Notes: a model not told the origin generated them from the letters alone. DNA of 64,000 nt from Trichostrongylus colubriformis (GCA_963978905.1 OZ022257.1:29589274-29653273), one strand, 5' to 3'. Shown: positions 11,076-22,181, counted from the stretch's first letter. Numbers and translations are program-made.

Positions 11076-11825
11076 TGAGGGCTTTTGCACGGAATGCATC
11101 GAAGAAGTGCTCAAAAACAGGATCAATTACTGTGAGGAAATGCGTAAACACGCGTCAAAATTGAGGAGAAGAATGAAATTCGCCTTTCCGACCCTTTCGA
11201 CAAGTTGGTCCTTAGAAGGTGTAATGTAGCGCGCGTACGACGAAAGGACTATTACGTTGATGCGTTCAACCGCTTCAGCCTGCTCTGAACCCTGAACTTT
11301 ACTCAAAAAAACCAATGTAGAGAAATGTCCAAAGTGGCATGGGTCTACGACCAAGTCAACGTCAACAGTTGGACAGGGGAAATTCCCGAAATGGATTTTC
11401 CTTCCCCAATCCAACCCCTGCAACTCTCCCCTTCCATGTCATGGTGTATATTATTGTCTTATTAGAAGCTTTCAGAAATTCAAATTCAGAAAAGGTCGTC
11501 AATCGACATTCCTAGTCCTTCTGCAGAGAAGGCCAGTATAACAAACGATTTCTGTGGTGAGGACTTATCTGAAGCCCTCCTGATCGCTCCAAACTTAACG
11601 GAAACTAACTGGTCTTGGAAGGTTGTGCAAGGAAAATACTACTCGCCCCCATTTTTCTAGAATGAAGCATTTGCTCAATTGCGAACAGATAAAGGACGCC
11701 TGTAGACAAGTGCTGCCCGCTTGGTAGAAGGTTTCTCGACTTTTCAGGGAGTTTGCCTCTACATCATAACTGGTGATTGCAATATTTATTATTAGATGCA
11801 TAGCCAGCTGTTGTGCTGGAACCAG
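11076..11825. other. Unassigned spacer
   Basis: ORFs at 11,127-11,423 and 11,595-11,831 (minus strand) have no recognisable motif. Nothing else seen. Confidence 0.35.
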
Positions 11826-12757
11826 GGTCAAGCCTCCGTTGAGGAGTCCTCAACGAGGGGGTCGTATTTGGCCCGCTAGGAGGGGGGGGGTCGTAAACGT
11901 TGAGGTAGGCAGTGATCAACAGAATTTCTCAGGCTGAACCGTCTGAAGTATGAGGGGAGAAATGATAAAACTGACTAAATGGGTGCGAATCGAAATTAGT
12001 TTAAGTGAATCACCATGGAAACCTCATACATGGCGCGATCCTCAACGAAACCGGTCTATGCCAATAATCCTATCACTGTTCTCCTGATACCGAAACCACG
12101 TACAGAGGCACCTCCGAAATTCCGATTATCCGTGGAAAGCGATATCTATCAACGGGTACCACCGTGGATGGACACTCCAGAAACAATGAGTTGAAAACGA
12201 AAAATTAGGTGATATGGACTTCTTCCATATCTTACTGCGTTTGCAAGTACGTAATCAGGTGTTAGCGGCCATTATGCGAACCGGAAAAACGTTTGTATTC
12301 ATTGCGAATGTGGATGAAATCCTCATGCATGGCGCATCCCACAGAGAAGCTGACCGACGCTTCTCGCCCTCCCACTAGGTCTTCGAGAGCGAAGGATGCA
12401 TACTAGAGAAATTTCAGTAACAATGAATCAATTTTTGGGAAGAATCTTGGGGAGATATCGCAAATTTACGAAAAAATTTTTTCTAAACTGGCTTTCCTAA
12501 AAATTTATTCCTTCGTTGTGGAGGTATGGCATAGCTCAGGTACTCATTCGAAAGCGGCAATCTCGCAGACCCAGAGCACGAAAAAACGCACTCATATGGT
12601 TAAGTTTGAAGGAAGTTATGACCAATTAAAGTGGAACACTTCAATTTTTCAAAATTTTCTTCATCTAATCCTCATCTGGCTTCCCTCAAAATAACTTTAT
12701 TCGTTTTGAAGGTATGGCATAGCTCAGGTAGTCATTCGAAAGCGGCAACCTCGCAGA
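11826..12757 (+). repeat. R1 composite repeat, copy 2, left part (split by the BEL element)
   Basis: The header at 11,826-11,895 has a self-complementary ttgaggagtcctcaa and GGGGTCGTATTTGGCCCGCTAG. Then come 'ggtaggcagtgatcaa', 'catggcgcgatcc', 'agcgatatctatcaacgggtacc' and 'gcatggcgcatcc', all in the same order at 46,820-47,640. The tail is a tandem repeat of about 188 bp (units ending 'ggtatggcatagctcagg' at 12,540 and 12,728, each followed by 'aagcggcaa..ctcgcagaccc'). The repeat resumes at 20,239 after the inserted LTR element. Confidence 0.7.
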
Positions 12758-12762
12758 CCCCG

Positions 12763-13397
12763 TGTTTTGAACTGCATCACGGTTCAATAAGGTTTTGGTG
12801 GTTCTGTGGTAGCAGACGCTATGCAACATCTATGGAACTATTTATTTTACTAACACAATAACACGACTGACATAGTAACAACTCCGTACAACTTGGAAGA
12901 AGGATTCGTCTACCTGAAAGGAGTAGTGGGAAGCTCGAGAAGGGTATAGGTGTTTAGACTAATTGGCATTCGTTGTGCGTTCCGTGATTATTGCATGTCG
13001 GCGTTGTGAGGCCTTAGTGGCAGTTCCTTCGGGTGCTTATTTTTATTCATTTTACCTCGCTTATCGAGGCTTAAGGTTAGGGCCGTCCTTATGGACGGGT
13101 AGATTAAGTTACTTATTGGAGAGCTGGAGGAGCGCCGGTGAAGAGCTGGATGCGACTGCCCCAAGCTCACTGAAGGGCGGCCTTTATACCCAGTTTTGGG
13201 GGCGGTATTTATACCCAGTCTAGTGGGCGGTACAGGCCCCTCCTTACTTCCGTGCCGCGGGAAGCCACTGATGACTCAATGGGCGTCTCGCGTGGGCCAG
13301 GGCCGCCGCTAAACTGACTGCCGAGCTTACGGGGGACCTGCCGCCGCCGAACCAACTTGAGGGGTCTTCCCAGGAATCATGACGGGGAGTCATGACA
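12763..13397 (-). repeat. 3' LTR of the BEL/Pao element
   Basis: 635 bp with TG...CA termini. On the element's strand it has a TATAAATA box (plus-strand positions 13,206-13,213) upstream of an AATAAA signal (12,841-12,846), consistent with U3-R-U5 order. It carries 77 bp (after 'gactaattgg') that the other LTR lacks; the gap is bounded by short ATTC repeats, suggesting a slippage deletion in the other copy. Confidence 0.88.
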
Positions 13398-13719
13398 CTC
13401 CGCACGCCGAAAAAATTGCTATTTTGTTGAGCCTGTCGATAATTACTTATTGATTTTTCCGTTTTGTTCTTTGCTGTCGTGGATGTTGGTTGAAGGATTA
13501 CTTGGAAAAGGTTACAAAAGGAAGGTAACAGGTGCGAAGAGAACACAAATATGCATGAGTGATACAAAAGTACGTCGAACACTAATTTGCAAGGGAAAAT
13601 CTACAATACTCAAAAAATATCACTAAGAGGAGTAGTTCTGTTGGTACCAGGTTGTTGACGGAGTTGTTGTTGATGAGGCGTTTGGTGGCTGCTGTCGTCG
13701 TGCATCTAGCCGTCATCCA
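13398..13719. other. Non-coding stretch between env stop and 3' LTR
   Basis: Short spacer of the BEL element. A convincing polypurine tract next to the LTR was not found: the bases before the LTR on the element strand (cggcgtgcggag) are only partly purine. Confidence 0.5.
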
Positions 13720-16008
13720 CTAATGTTCGCGTAGGAATGTATATGCGAAGAGGCGTAAGGGCAGGCGTAGTAGACCGACGAATATGTAGATGATGCGTTT
13801 TAGGGAAGAGAAGAGGATGAAAACTGCCTGGAGTGGTGGAAGGTAGTAGATAATCTTGAAGATGTCAGAGTTATTTCTTGGATGTGTTGTGGTTGTTGTT
13901 GGTTGCGAGCAGAGCATTTTATAGCTCAGCATTAGTGCAGTGGTAAATATTAGAAATATGGTCAGAGAGTAGATGAAGAATTGTTTGCATATGTTGAAGA
14001 AATGACTAATGTCTGGAAGGGCAAAGTCGAATTCAATCGTTGAGGATTCGGTGTTTGTGTTATGGTTCCAAAGTCGTACGTAGTTCCATAAAGGTCGCAG
14101 TCCGTTTATATAATTCAGAGTTCCTTGGAGTTGGAACGCTGTGACGTGTGTCCCGCATTGTGCTTTGCAAAGTTCTTTAATGCGTGCTTTGTTAAAATAG
14201 AGGCGAATGTAATTAAGGTAGCCAGTCTTTGAGCAGGTTAGTACGAATTGTTGTATTCCACAAGTTACTTGAGCTGTGGCTGCTTCTGGATTATCTGTTT
14301 TGCAGAAGATTGGGGCTATGGCTCCTTTTGCACAACTATAGCATCCTAAAAGTTGTTGCGGGAGTATGTGGCATCGAAAATCTTTGATCTCTTGCAGGAT
14401 TTTGTGCGTGCCTGGTTGTAATGTTATCATAAGTTCTACTGATGCGGAGCTTGTTCGTATGGTTGGTATATTTTTTAGTCCTTCCGTTGATATGAGACCG
14501 TTTGGGATTGGTAGGGGAAGAGCATTGGAGAGCTGCGTAATTTTCGAGATATTGTTGTGTGTACAGTAACAAGGCACTGAATCTTCGGCGGGATTACATT
14601 TGCATGTGTCTTTGATTATGCAGTCGTCGACTTTTTGTGATCTGTTCGTCGTTGGATCAGAGCTGCAAGCGTAGCTGAACTCCGTGTCTTCATGTATGTA
14701 AGCTGTTAGCTGTCCGTTTGTCAGAAATCGTTTGTGTTGTATGGAGATAGGAGTAAATAGAGATCTTGTGACTTCCAAAGTCATTTGATCGATTTGTTTT
14801 TTAGTGTAGGGCCTGAGTTCGAGAGTGTGGGATATCTGAGTGTTGCCGTTAATTTGTACGCGGAGAGCGATGTTCTCGAACCATGATGGACATTGGAAAA
14901 TCTCGTAGATGTCATTGTCCGAGGGCACGTGATAGATACGATAGAATAGACATCCTGACGAGGGGTAGCCGCAAGAGCAGCCTAGACCTCCGCATGATTC
15001 GGAGCAGTATGTTATTCCCGTATAGTTATTTGCTTCTTGTAACTCGTCTATCAAGGTATCATAACTGATCTTTGCGCACTTGAGGGCCGTGCACGTACCC
15101 ATGTGGGGGCAACGTTTTTGATAAAGGACTTTGGTATTTGTGTTTCTTGTGTAATACAATGTTTCCTTGCGGCCTCTAAGTATCAGATTTTGTAGGGAAA
15201 TGTGCATGACGAGGAGCTGTTGATCGCCTCGCTGTGTTTTAATGCACATTTCGGGTTGTAGTTGGTTGAGTTGGGCGATTAGTGTGGTTTGGTTTTTACA
15301 ATTGTGATCTTGCAAATCACATTGTGGTATTGTGGAGGGTATCAGTGCACTTTGTTGGCAGCCGGATGCGTGTGTGCTCATAAGAGCTAGGATTGTTATT
15401 AATCTTATCATAGTTGTGGTTTTCCAATTTGTATCGATTTTATTGAGTTCTAATAGAGGAATGTTATCGTCAGAATTGCGGCATTGAGTTCGTTTGCGCC
15501 GGCAGAGACGAGAAACAGACAGGGAAAATGGTACTCTTGAGTCGGGACAGGTTAACATCTTGAGTAGTTTCTTCGTAAGAGTGAAGCTCAAATATGTGGT
15601 TACTGCGATTAGGTAAAGGAGTACCGCCGTAACTGCTATTGCGATTCGTGGCCAACATTCGGGATTTGAGACCATAAGTGCGCAAAAGTTGCATTTAATT
15701 TGTTCGCAAAACGGACTTGGGGGACAGGCCCAATAATTGGCTTGAGTAGTGTTTCCTATAATAGCCTTCAACGTGACATAGTATGTATGCAATGTAATCT
15801 CGGCAGGAAATTGGACATTTAGGTTTTGTTCAGGATCCGGTATCTCGATGCAGTAATCATTCCCACAAATTTGAATTCTTTCCGCCTGGTGATGCATTTG
15901 GATATTGATTCCTCCAGTTATGCACTGAAGTTTGGGATTTTGTATGGGGTATGAGAGCACGGTTTGGATAAGGCTGATTATGACTGCCATATGGAGCCAG
16001 GGCTGCAT
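13720..16008 (-). CDS. Envelope-like glycoprotein of the BEL/Pao element (phlebovirus Gn/Gc type), uninterrupted ORF
   Basis: 762 codons without a stop. Residues 1-20 look like a signal peptide. A first membrane segment lies at about 121-142, followed by a basic RRKR (170-173) and a second internal hydrophobic segment at about 201-216 ending ASGC, like the internal signal that starts Gc in bunyaviral polyproteins. Residues 300-375 are cysteine-rich, including SESCGGLGCSCGYPSSGC, typical of the phlebovirus G2 fusion-glycoprotein family. More paired cysteines occur at 447-482 and 545-620. A membrane anchor lies at about 675-697, with another hydrophobic stretch to 757. It should be a membrane protein mediating entry or fusion; family membership is recognition from motifs. 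It overlaps the end of pol by about 30 bp in another frame. It is intact while the adjacent pol is broken. Confidence 0.82.
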   Translation of the reverse strand: MQPWLHMAVIISLIQTVLSYPIQNPKLQCITGGINIQMHHQAERIQICGNDYCIEIPDPEQNLNVQFPAEITLHTYYVTLKAIIGNTTQANYWACPPSPFCEQIKCNFCALMVSNPECWPRIAIAVTAVLLYLIAVTTYLSFTLTKKLLKMLTCPDSRVPFSLSVSRLCRRKRTQCRNSDDNIPLLELNKIDTNWKTTTMIRLITILALMSTHASGCQQSALIPSTIPQCDLQDHNCKNQTTLIAQLNQLQPEMCIKTQRGDQQLLVMHISLQNLILRGRKETLYYTRNTNTKVLYQKRCPHMGTCTALKCAKISYDTLIDELQEANNYTGITYCSESCGGLGCSCGYPSSGCLFYRIYHVPSDNDIYEIFQCPSWFENIALRVQINGNTQISHTLELRPYTKKQIDQMTLEVTRSLFTPISIQHKRFLTNGQLTAYIHEDTEFSYACSSDPTTNRSQKVDDCIIKDTCKCNPAEDSVPCYCTHNNISKITQLSNALPLPIPNGLISTEGLKNIPTIRTSSASVELMITLQPGTHKILQEIKDFRCHILPQQLLGCYSCAKGAIAPIFCKTDNPEAATAQVTCGIQQFVLTCSKTGYLNYIRLYFNKARIKELCKAQCGTHVTAFQLQGTLNYINGLRPLWNYVRLWNHNTNTESSTIEFDFALPDISHFFNICKQFFIYSLTIFLIFTTALMLSYKMLCSQPTTTTTHPRNNSDIFKIIYYLPPLQAVFILFSSLKRIIYIFVGLLRLPLRLFAYTFLREH

Positions 16009-17340
16009 GAGAAAGTCATGTCACGAGGGTGGCTAAAACTCGTTGTGACGGCGTAGTCATGGTATGTTTTATTCGTTTTTGCTTGGCGTGGAAGAAATGG
16101 ACGTTGCCTTGGTTTAATACTGATGTCGTTGTCTTCCTTGGAGATGGCAGTGGAGTTGTCGTCAACTGATTGTTCTATGTTGGTGGTGGGGAGAGATGCT
16201 TCATCATCCAGCTCGAGAGGGATCAACTTGTTAATTGATCGTTCGGTTTCGGATTTGGAAGTTTTGATGTTTACCGATCTAATGGCTCCATCGGGATCCG
16301 TTATGAGCGTTGTTACTAGGCCTAGCGGCCATTCTGCCCGGGGCACGTTGTCATCCATGACAAGAACAACTTCGCCCAGTCTTGGAGTTTTTCTTGTAAA
16401 GCTCTTTTGTCTAATGCGACGCTGATGAAAGCTTCGTAGTTCCAGCAGGTAGCTTTCCCGCCAAATGTTCCACAGGTGTTTAAGGTAGCTTAACTGACCA
16501 CGGAATTACTGGAGGGCTTGGTCTTTTGTTGAGATCTGTGGAAGATATTCTCTGTCCTCGTTGTCCGGGTCGACTTCTACGCCTAGGAAGGGTGTGATGT
16601 TGGCATTAGGCACGATGAAGTCGATAGGACGAATAATTAACGAATCATCTACTGTGCTTCCGGCGTATGCGAGTGGTCTTGAGTTGACCATGGCCTCGCA
16701 TTCCGTGACTATCGTTGTGAAGGTGGGCTCGGTAACAGATTTACGGGTTAATATTCGTTTCGTATTGATTTCATAATTCCGATCATCCGCTCATAGAAAC
16801 CGCCTTTCCAAGGGGAAAGAGGAGTGATGAATTTCCACTGGATTTTCTCATTGGCTAGAAATGTCCGTAGAAGAATGTCCGGGGTGTATAATTCGTTATC
16901 AATTGTTGAGAGGATTTCATGGCCGAGTGTAAAATTTGTTGCGTTGTCTGATATTATTAATTGCGGTTTTCCTCTTCTCGAGATAAATCTTCTCAGCACG
17001 TTGATAAATTCAAGGGCGCTTTGATTGTGTACCGTTTCTAAATGGACTGCTCGTGTGGTCATACAGGTGGATAGAAATATCCATCTTTTGTGCGTTGTGT
17101 TTGTCGTATCAGAGATCTGGAAGGGACCTGCAAGGTCGATACCGATGTGAGAAAAGGGTCGTGTGGGCTGAGTTCGCGAAGATGGTAGAGGTGAAGGAAT
17201 TTTCGCCTTTCGAGCTTTTCCATCAAGGATGTTTTCTTTCGCTTGTAGGTTTTGCGAGCATTGTACAGTTTTTTCCGCATCCACGCACCGTTCTGTGCTT
17301 TTTACAAGAGTTGCAATTGAAGTTCATTGGTCGACAATGA
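15978..17340 (-). pseudogene. BEL/Pao pol remnant: integrase and C-terminal DUF5641-like domain, broken
   Basis: The integrase core reads at 16,748-17,284: first Asp in HIGIDLAGPF (residue 50), second in ISDNATNF (113), Glu in FYERMIG (165), the DDE triad used for strand transfer. A possible zinc-binding start (NCNSCKK) precedes it near 17,310. A frameshift at about 16,750-16,770 moves the continuation (VNSRPLAYAG, IIRPIDF) to another frame at 16,506-16,691. An in-frame TAA at 16,506-16,508 then interrupts the chain before LWNIWRESYL and the DDNVPRAEWPLG segment (to 15,978). So at least one frameshift and one stop inactivate it, although the catalytic residues remain. No reverse transcriptase, RNase H or protease was found upstream. 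Confidence 0.82.
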
Positions 17341-19658
17341 TACTAGAACTTAAGTGGGAATGAAGTGTCTAGTGCCGTAAATTAACTCGCATATAGTTTC
17401 CCGCACCTTTGTCTTCTTCCGCGTTGCGGAAGAATTTTTTTTTCTTCTTGTGCTTTCCCCGATTAAAATTGTTCGTTCAAGGAAAGTATTTGATTGGTCT
17501 GCGAAGTAGATCGTCTCCTTGTTTACCCCTTTTTTCCGTTTTAGTTTTGTATTGATGTATGTGGTTATTTGGAGTTCGATGGTTTATGGATATGAAGAAG
17601 CAGTGTCTCTTATCGTCTTGAAGTGGCTTCGTAATCGTTCTTTGAGCAGCATGTTCGGGTCGGCGTGAGAGTGCATCGAATGCCGCGGCGTGAACTATTT
17701 TTTGCTCCGGCTACTGTATCGCTCATGCGGGCGAGTGACTGCTTCCTTCGTGGAATGTATTTCAACACAATTTTTGCGAATAGGACGCTGGAGGCGGACT
17801 GTGACCAACGTGAATTCTTTTAGTGGACCAGAGAACACGGTAATTTGTATATATATATAAGGGGTAAGCTCTGGAATGAACGGTTATGCAAACTACGATT
17901 ATCATTATATCATTATTATGTTTATTGGTTGTTTCCGGGATTTTGCTGTGTCTTTCCGGCAGTAGTTTCATTAGGGCCATACAGCCGCCTCAATGATTTG
18001 CTTTCTCCGTTGTTCCTGACGTTTTTTTTCCTCTATTTGAGAATGTGTCGGTCGTGGAGAATTGTCTGCGAGCAGTGTTCGTGCTCGCTGTTTCTTTTCC
18101 TTCTCTCAGCCTTCAAGTGTGGCGGTTCGGGCTCTTTAGCAAGTACCGTATTTCGCGGACGCGTCATTGGGTCGGGGTTGCAGGGAGCCGGCGACCTGCA
18201 AGTTTCTATCTTGTTATTGACGTCGTTTGGTGTCTTCTTTTGTTGTTTTTTGTTTTCTTTTCTTGTTCGTTGTTTTTTGTGTTTGTTCTTGTGTTTTTGT
18301 TTTTTTTTTTGTTTTTTCTTGTGTTTGTTGTTTTTTCCTTTCTTTCTCTTGGTTGGGCTTTTCTCTATTACTTTTCGTCTTTTTTTTTCCCAACATACAA
18401 GTCATAGGGAGGCTTTTGTCTGTACGGTGGGAAAGTGCTGCCATAGGAAAGGAGGTAGTACATCGTGAGGAAGTGACCATGTTGTGCTCTGCAGAGACTT
18501 CATCCATTTTACCTCTAAAAAGTAGGTGACCAGGACGTGTAGCCGGCGAAAAGACATGGGCGAAAAATCAACGCGATCTGTTTCTGTTCAAGAAGGAAAA
18601 TATCTCGGAGCATCATAACTGGATCCAGAATAATAAACCATCTATCGGCCACCATAGGGAACTGTGAGAGTCGACTCTAAGAATTCACTGTAAACACGCC
18701 CTGCTTGGTTGTGGTTCCGGAACAAAAACTCTCATTTGTTGGAGTTGGTCTGTGACAATGGTCGGCCGTACCATTATGTCACTCTTGGAGAGTATTCAAC
18801 GCAGCACTTATTTCATGTTTAATTACGTCCGTAATTTGTCTTCATTCTTGAAGCTCCCTCGTTGTATGTTTTGTATTGGTATGGTCACTTTTCACATAGA
18901 GCGATCGCAAATTCATGTCCTGGCCCATAAAACTCCGAATACAAACAAGTGGTGGCCGAAACAAAACTGCACTAGGTTTCTATGCAACCTAGTGACTCTG
19001 GTAATCTGGCAGAACACCTTCGATGTTGTGGCAGATTACCACTGTGTTAGCGCTAACACTGATACAACACTGACCTTTTTTTGGGTTTCTTTTTTCCTCT
19101 TTTTTTTTCTTTTGGGAGTACTCCATATTTGCGGTACATGATTCTATTGACTATTCGAATGAACTCTGAGCATTGTGTGGTGCTTTTAAGTGTTGGCCGT
19201 ATTTTAAGAGATAGTTGAGCGTGTCGGCGGACTACCGAGATCGGGGTATCCAAGTGTGCACGATGAGATCAACGCAAATTGTCCAGGGCCGACTGAGATC
19301 CAGGTTCCACGACCAACATAAGAATCATTTTAGTGGTTTATTATTATCAAGCTTCGCATCCTTGATTTCTTATGTGGTTGGTGTTCTGGTGTTCCTTTCT
19401 TTTCACCAAGGTTAATCAGACCTTCGCTCTTCTTCAATTTCGAATGTCGCACTTTCATTGGTTTTTTAGGCTTACTTTTCTCTCTTTTTTCCCGTTTCAG
19501 TTTTTTTTCTTTTCCGCTTTTTTTTTTATTTTAATTTATAAATTTATGTGATCCCTTTCTTTTTCTCTTTTTTTTCCTTTCCTTTTCCTCGATTTTAATT
19601 GAAAATTTATTTTAATTAATTTTCTTTGGTTTCTCCAGCGCATCTTTTGGGTTCTTAA
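17341..19658. other. BEL interior lacking gag/RT; T-rich simple sequence
   Basis: This is the space where gag, protease and reverse transcriptase should be. It instead holds T/G-rich simple sequence (tgttttttg tracts at about 18,225-18,400 and pyrimidine tracts at 19,440-19,600). Long plus-strand ORFs here (for example 17,845-18,468) are low-complexity Phe/Cys/Val runs. I see no Cys-His knuckle, protease DSG or YxDD motif on either strand. Confidence 0.6.
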
Positions 19659-19675
19659 TTCGGTCCGATGCACCA
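19659..19675 (-). promoter_or_regulatory. Primer-binding site, tRNA-Gly-like
   Basis: Directly next to the 5' LTR, the element strand reads TGGTGCATCGG followed by accgaa. The first 11 bases complement the CCA-bearing 3' end of eukaryotic tRNA-Gly(GCC), whose acceptor starts GCATCGG. The remaining bases match only partly. Confidence 0.65.
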
Positions 19676-20233
19676 TGTTTTGAACTGCATCACGGTTCAA
19701 TAAGGTTTTGGTGGTTCTGTGGTAGCAGACGCTATGCAACATCTATGGAACTATTTATTTTAATAACACAATAACACGACTGACATAGTAACAACTCCGT
19801 ACAACTTGGAAGAAGGATTCGTCTACCTGAAAGGAGTAGTGGGAAGCTCGAGAAGGGTATAGGTGTTTAGACTAATTGGTATTCATTTTACCTCGCTTAT
19901 CGAGGCTTAAGGTTAGGGCCGTCCTTATGGACGGGTAGATTAAGTTACTTATTGGAGAGCTGGAGGAGCGCCGGTGAAGAGCTGGATGCGACTGCCCCAA
20001 GCTCACTGAAGAGCGGCCTTTATACCCAGTTTTGGGGGCTGTATTTATACCCAATCTAGTGGGCGGTACAGGCCCCTCCTTACTTCCGTGCCGCGGGAAG
20101 CCACTGATGACTCAATGGGCGTCTCGCGTGGGCCAGGGCCGCCGCTAAACTGACTGCCGAGCTTACGGGGGACCTGCCGCCGCCGAACCAACTTGAGGGG
20201 TCTTCCCAGGAATCATGACGGGGAGTCATGACA
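19676..20233 (-). repeat. 5' LTR of the BEL/Pao element
   Basis: 558 bp with TG...CA ends. The TATAAATA box (20,042-20,049 on plus) and AATAAA signal (19,754-19,759 on plus) sit in the same order as in the other LTR, so the promoter elements driving the element leftward are present. It lacks the 77-bp segment seen in the 3' LTR. Confidence 0.88.
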
Positions 20234-20238
20234 CCCCG

Positions 20239-20420
20239 CTTCAACGAATTGCACTCATATGGTTAAGTTTGAAGGAAGTTGTGGTCATTTCCGTGAAACA
20301 CTTCGAAATTTTCCTCATCCAATCCTCATCTGGAAACCCATATCGAGAACTGAGCAACCATTGGGGAAAGCAAGCGGCCAATAGATAGGTCCGCGGGAGC
20401 TATTCGGAAAACAGTTTACA
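20239..20420 (+). repeat. R1 composite repeat, copy 2, right part
   Basis: Continues the R1 tail after the insertion: 'gcactcatatggttaagtt', 'gaaggaagtt', 'ttcctcat..aatcctcatctgg', matching 12,590-12,680 and 47,895-47,980. It then reads 'gagcaaccattggggaaa', which recurs at 25,410-25,440. Confidence 0.6.
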
Positions 20421-20478
20421 GATGTTTGAAAGATGGGCTTAGGTAAAGTTTAAAGTATTCAAATGCGTCCGAACTTAC

Positions 20479-20605
20479 AAGGGAAGGACCCGAGGTCGAA
20501 GTGGCCATTCGGAATAGGACACATATGGTCCGATGCATTTTCGGACGCTGATCTCGAATCTGCATTCCAAATTTGCAGAACGATTCTGTGAGAAGTGTTT
20601 CGAGA
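20479..20605 (+). repeat. R3 repeat copy
   Basis: Motif order: aagggaaggacc, 'aggtcgaagtggcc', 'acatatggtccga', 'ttttcggacgctgat' and 'ttgcagaacgattct'. The same order occurs at 37,735, 55,801 and 57,345 and inverted at 38,500 and 58,216. Confidence 0.65.
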
Positions 20606-22004
20606 GGCCGTTTTCGATGGAAAGTCGGCTCAAATACACCACAAGCCAGTGAGTTGCCAGAAGTCGCTTAGCGGAGAAATAAGTGTCTCGCTCAATAGGC
20701 TGAAGACTATGGTTCGGGAGACGGGCCTTTGGCTCGTCCGGGCTGGCACGCGACATTTGCGCGGCAAACTGCGCGACGCCGCGTCCCTCCGCAGCAACTT
20801 TGACTGGAGCGCGAATTCGCAGTCGTGCTGATTCAGAGCAAGATACTGAGGGGTCTTGTCGAGAGAAGGGCTTCTTCTTTCTCCCATGCGTGTTTATATG
20901 TTGAAACTTTCGAGTATTGTGTTCTTATTCGTGCAACACATTTTTATTACCACTCAGATTACATATTTTCTCTTTATGAACTTAATTTTGAAGAGTTTGA
21001 TGATAATGTGATAGAATCTGTCTTTCCGTCTTGCATTGGCCCTTAATGTGAAACCGTGCTTAACTGTCAACGAAACTTGATGTTGCTTGATTATCTCGTC
21101 CTTACCTTTCTCAATTCAAAGTTACTTTTGTGTTCGTGATGTCAATATGATGCAATCCGCTTTATTTCTTCTCCGTGGCTGGAGTGATGAACACTTTATA
21201 TGTGCTTAAGTGTGCTTGTATGTAATGACATTGAAACAAGTAGGAAAAAAGCGGATTTCATCACATTGTCATCTAACTTTTCAAAACTTGTCATCAAACT
21301 TTTCGAAAAGATGCTCTCAAAAAGAACAGAAAGCGATTTGTGTGGGAATATGAGGATACTAAACAAATAGAAGTATTACACAGGAAAGGCTCATCATATA
21401 ACCACTGATGAAAGGAAGGAAAAGCGTGTGCCCAATAAAATTTCTAACCATCTTAGCGTTTATTCGTTCCATTACGTTTCGCGCCCTAATCAACGACGCC
21501 TAGGTCGGCCGCGCATCGCGCACTTCGCCGCGTGCCAGCCCGGACGAGCCAAACGCCACACACCCCTATGGTTCGGATCCCTTGATGACACCCTCTTTTG
21601 CAATTGGTTGAACTTTTTCTGCTGACTACAGAAAACACTTCTACTTTGATATCATCTCATTTGGACGGTCCTCTTCGCATCAGGCATGTTCAAATGGCAA
21701 GCACTTTGCGCAAATATACTGTCTGATCCATAACCTTAAATGCATTGGTATTTTCCTTTTCATAATCCTCTTTTATGCCTGGGAAACATACTCAAAGTTT
21801 TGCCATGTACAGTGAGTGATATATTCCTTTTCTGTGTACCTCACTATTCCTGTCGACTTTTTTTTTGGAACATGACTACTGAGTTTTGTTGGGTTCTTAT
21901 TTCTCTCTCTTGTCGAGAGTTTGGTTTGGCCTTGGTGTTTTTTAGGCTCTTAATTTCCGTGATGGATCGCACTGGCTTGGTAGGAACCACAGAAGAAGTG
22001 GAAC
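20606..22004. other. Unassigned spacer
   Basis: Several short ORFs overlap on both strands without recognisable motifs. Nothing else supported. Confidence 0.35.
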
Positions 22005-22105
22005 CTGGAAAAAAGGGGGGTCGTATTGGGGCCCCCTTTTTTGGGGGGGGGTCGTATTTTTCGAAAATCTTCCTCAACTGGACGCTTGACCCTGGCTGGA
22101 ACCCT
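22005..22105 (+). repeat. G-rich R1-type header fragment
   Basis: GGGGGGTCGTATT occurs twice here (about 22,016 and 22,046) followed by 'cctcaactgg', as in R1 copies. The C-run/G-run pair around 22,030-22,055 can also fold. Confidence 0.45.
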
Positions 22106-22181
22106 TACCTCTCTTACTTATAACGGAGAAGCGAAAATGGCTTATACGAAAGAGGTGAATGAATAGAATGATTACTATTGG

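Larger units (their letters stand above)
12763..20233 (-). mobile_element. BEL/Pao-type LTR retroelement with env, defective pol
   Basis: Two LTRs (12,763-13,397 and 19,676-20,233) flank an internal region read on the minus strand. CCCCG directly before the left LTR (12,758-12,762) and directly after the right LTR (20,234-20,238) is a 5-bp target duplication, as expected for BEL/Pao. The aligned LTR parts differ at about 5 of 558 positions plus one 77-bp indel, so insertion is recent. From 5' to 3' on the minus strand come a primer-binding site, T/A-rich non-coding sequence where gag, protease and reverse transcriptase should be, integrase and DUF5641-like pol remnants, then env. The layout matches nematode Tas/Cer7-type elements, which have a phlebovirus-like glycoprotein. 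Gag and RT are absent, so it cannot be autonomous as assembled. Confidence 0.88.

Noticed and set aside
13398..13412. Polypurine tract of the BEL element
   Set aside because: The bases next to the 3' LTR are not clearly purine-rich on the element strand, so I did not annotate one.
17845..18468. 207-codon plus-strand ORF
   Set aside because: Phe/Cys/Leu/Val low-complexity translation of T/G-rich simple sequence inside the BEL element, overlapping other frames; no domain.
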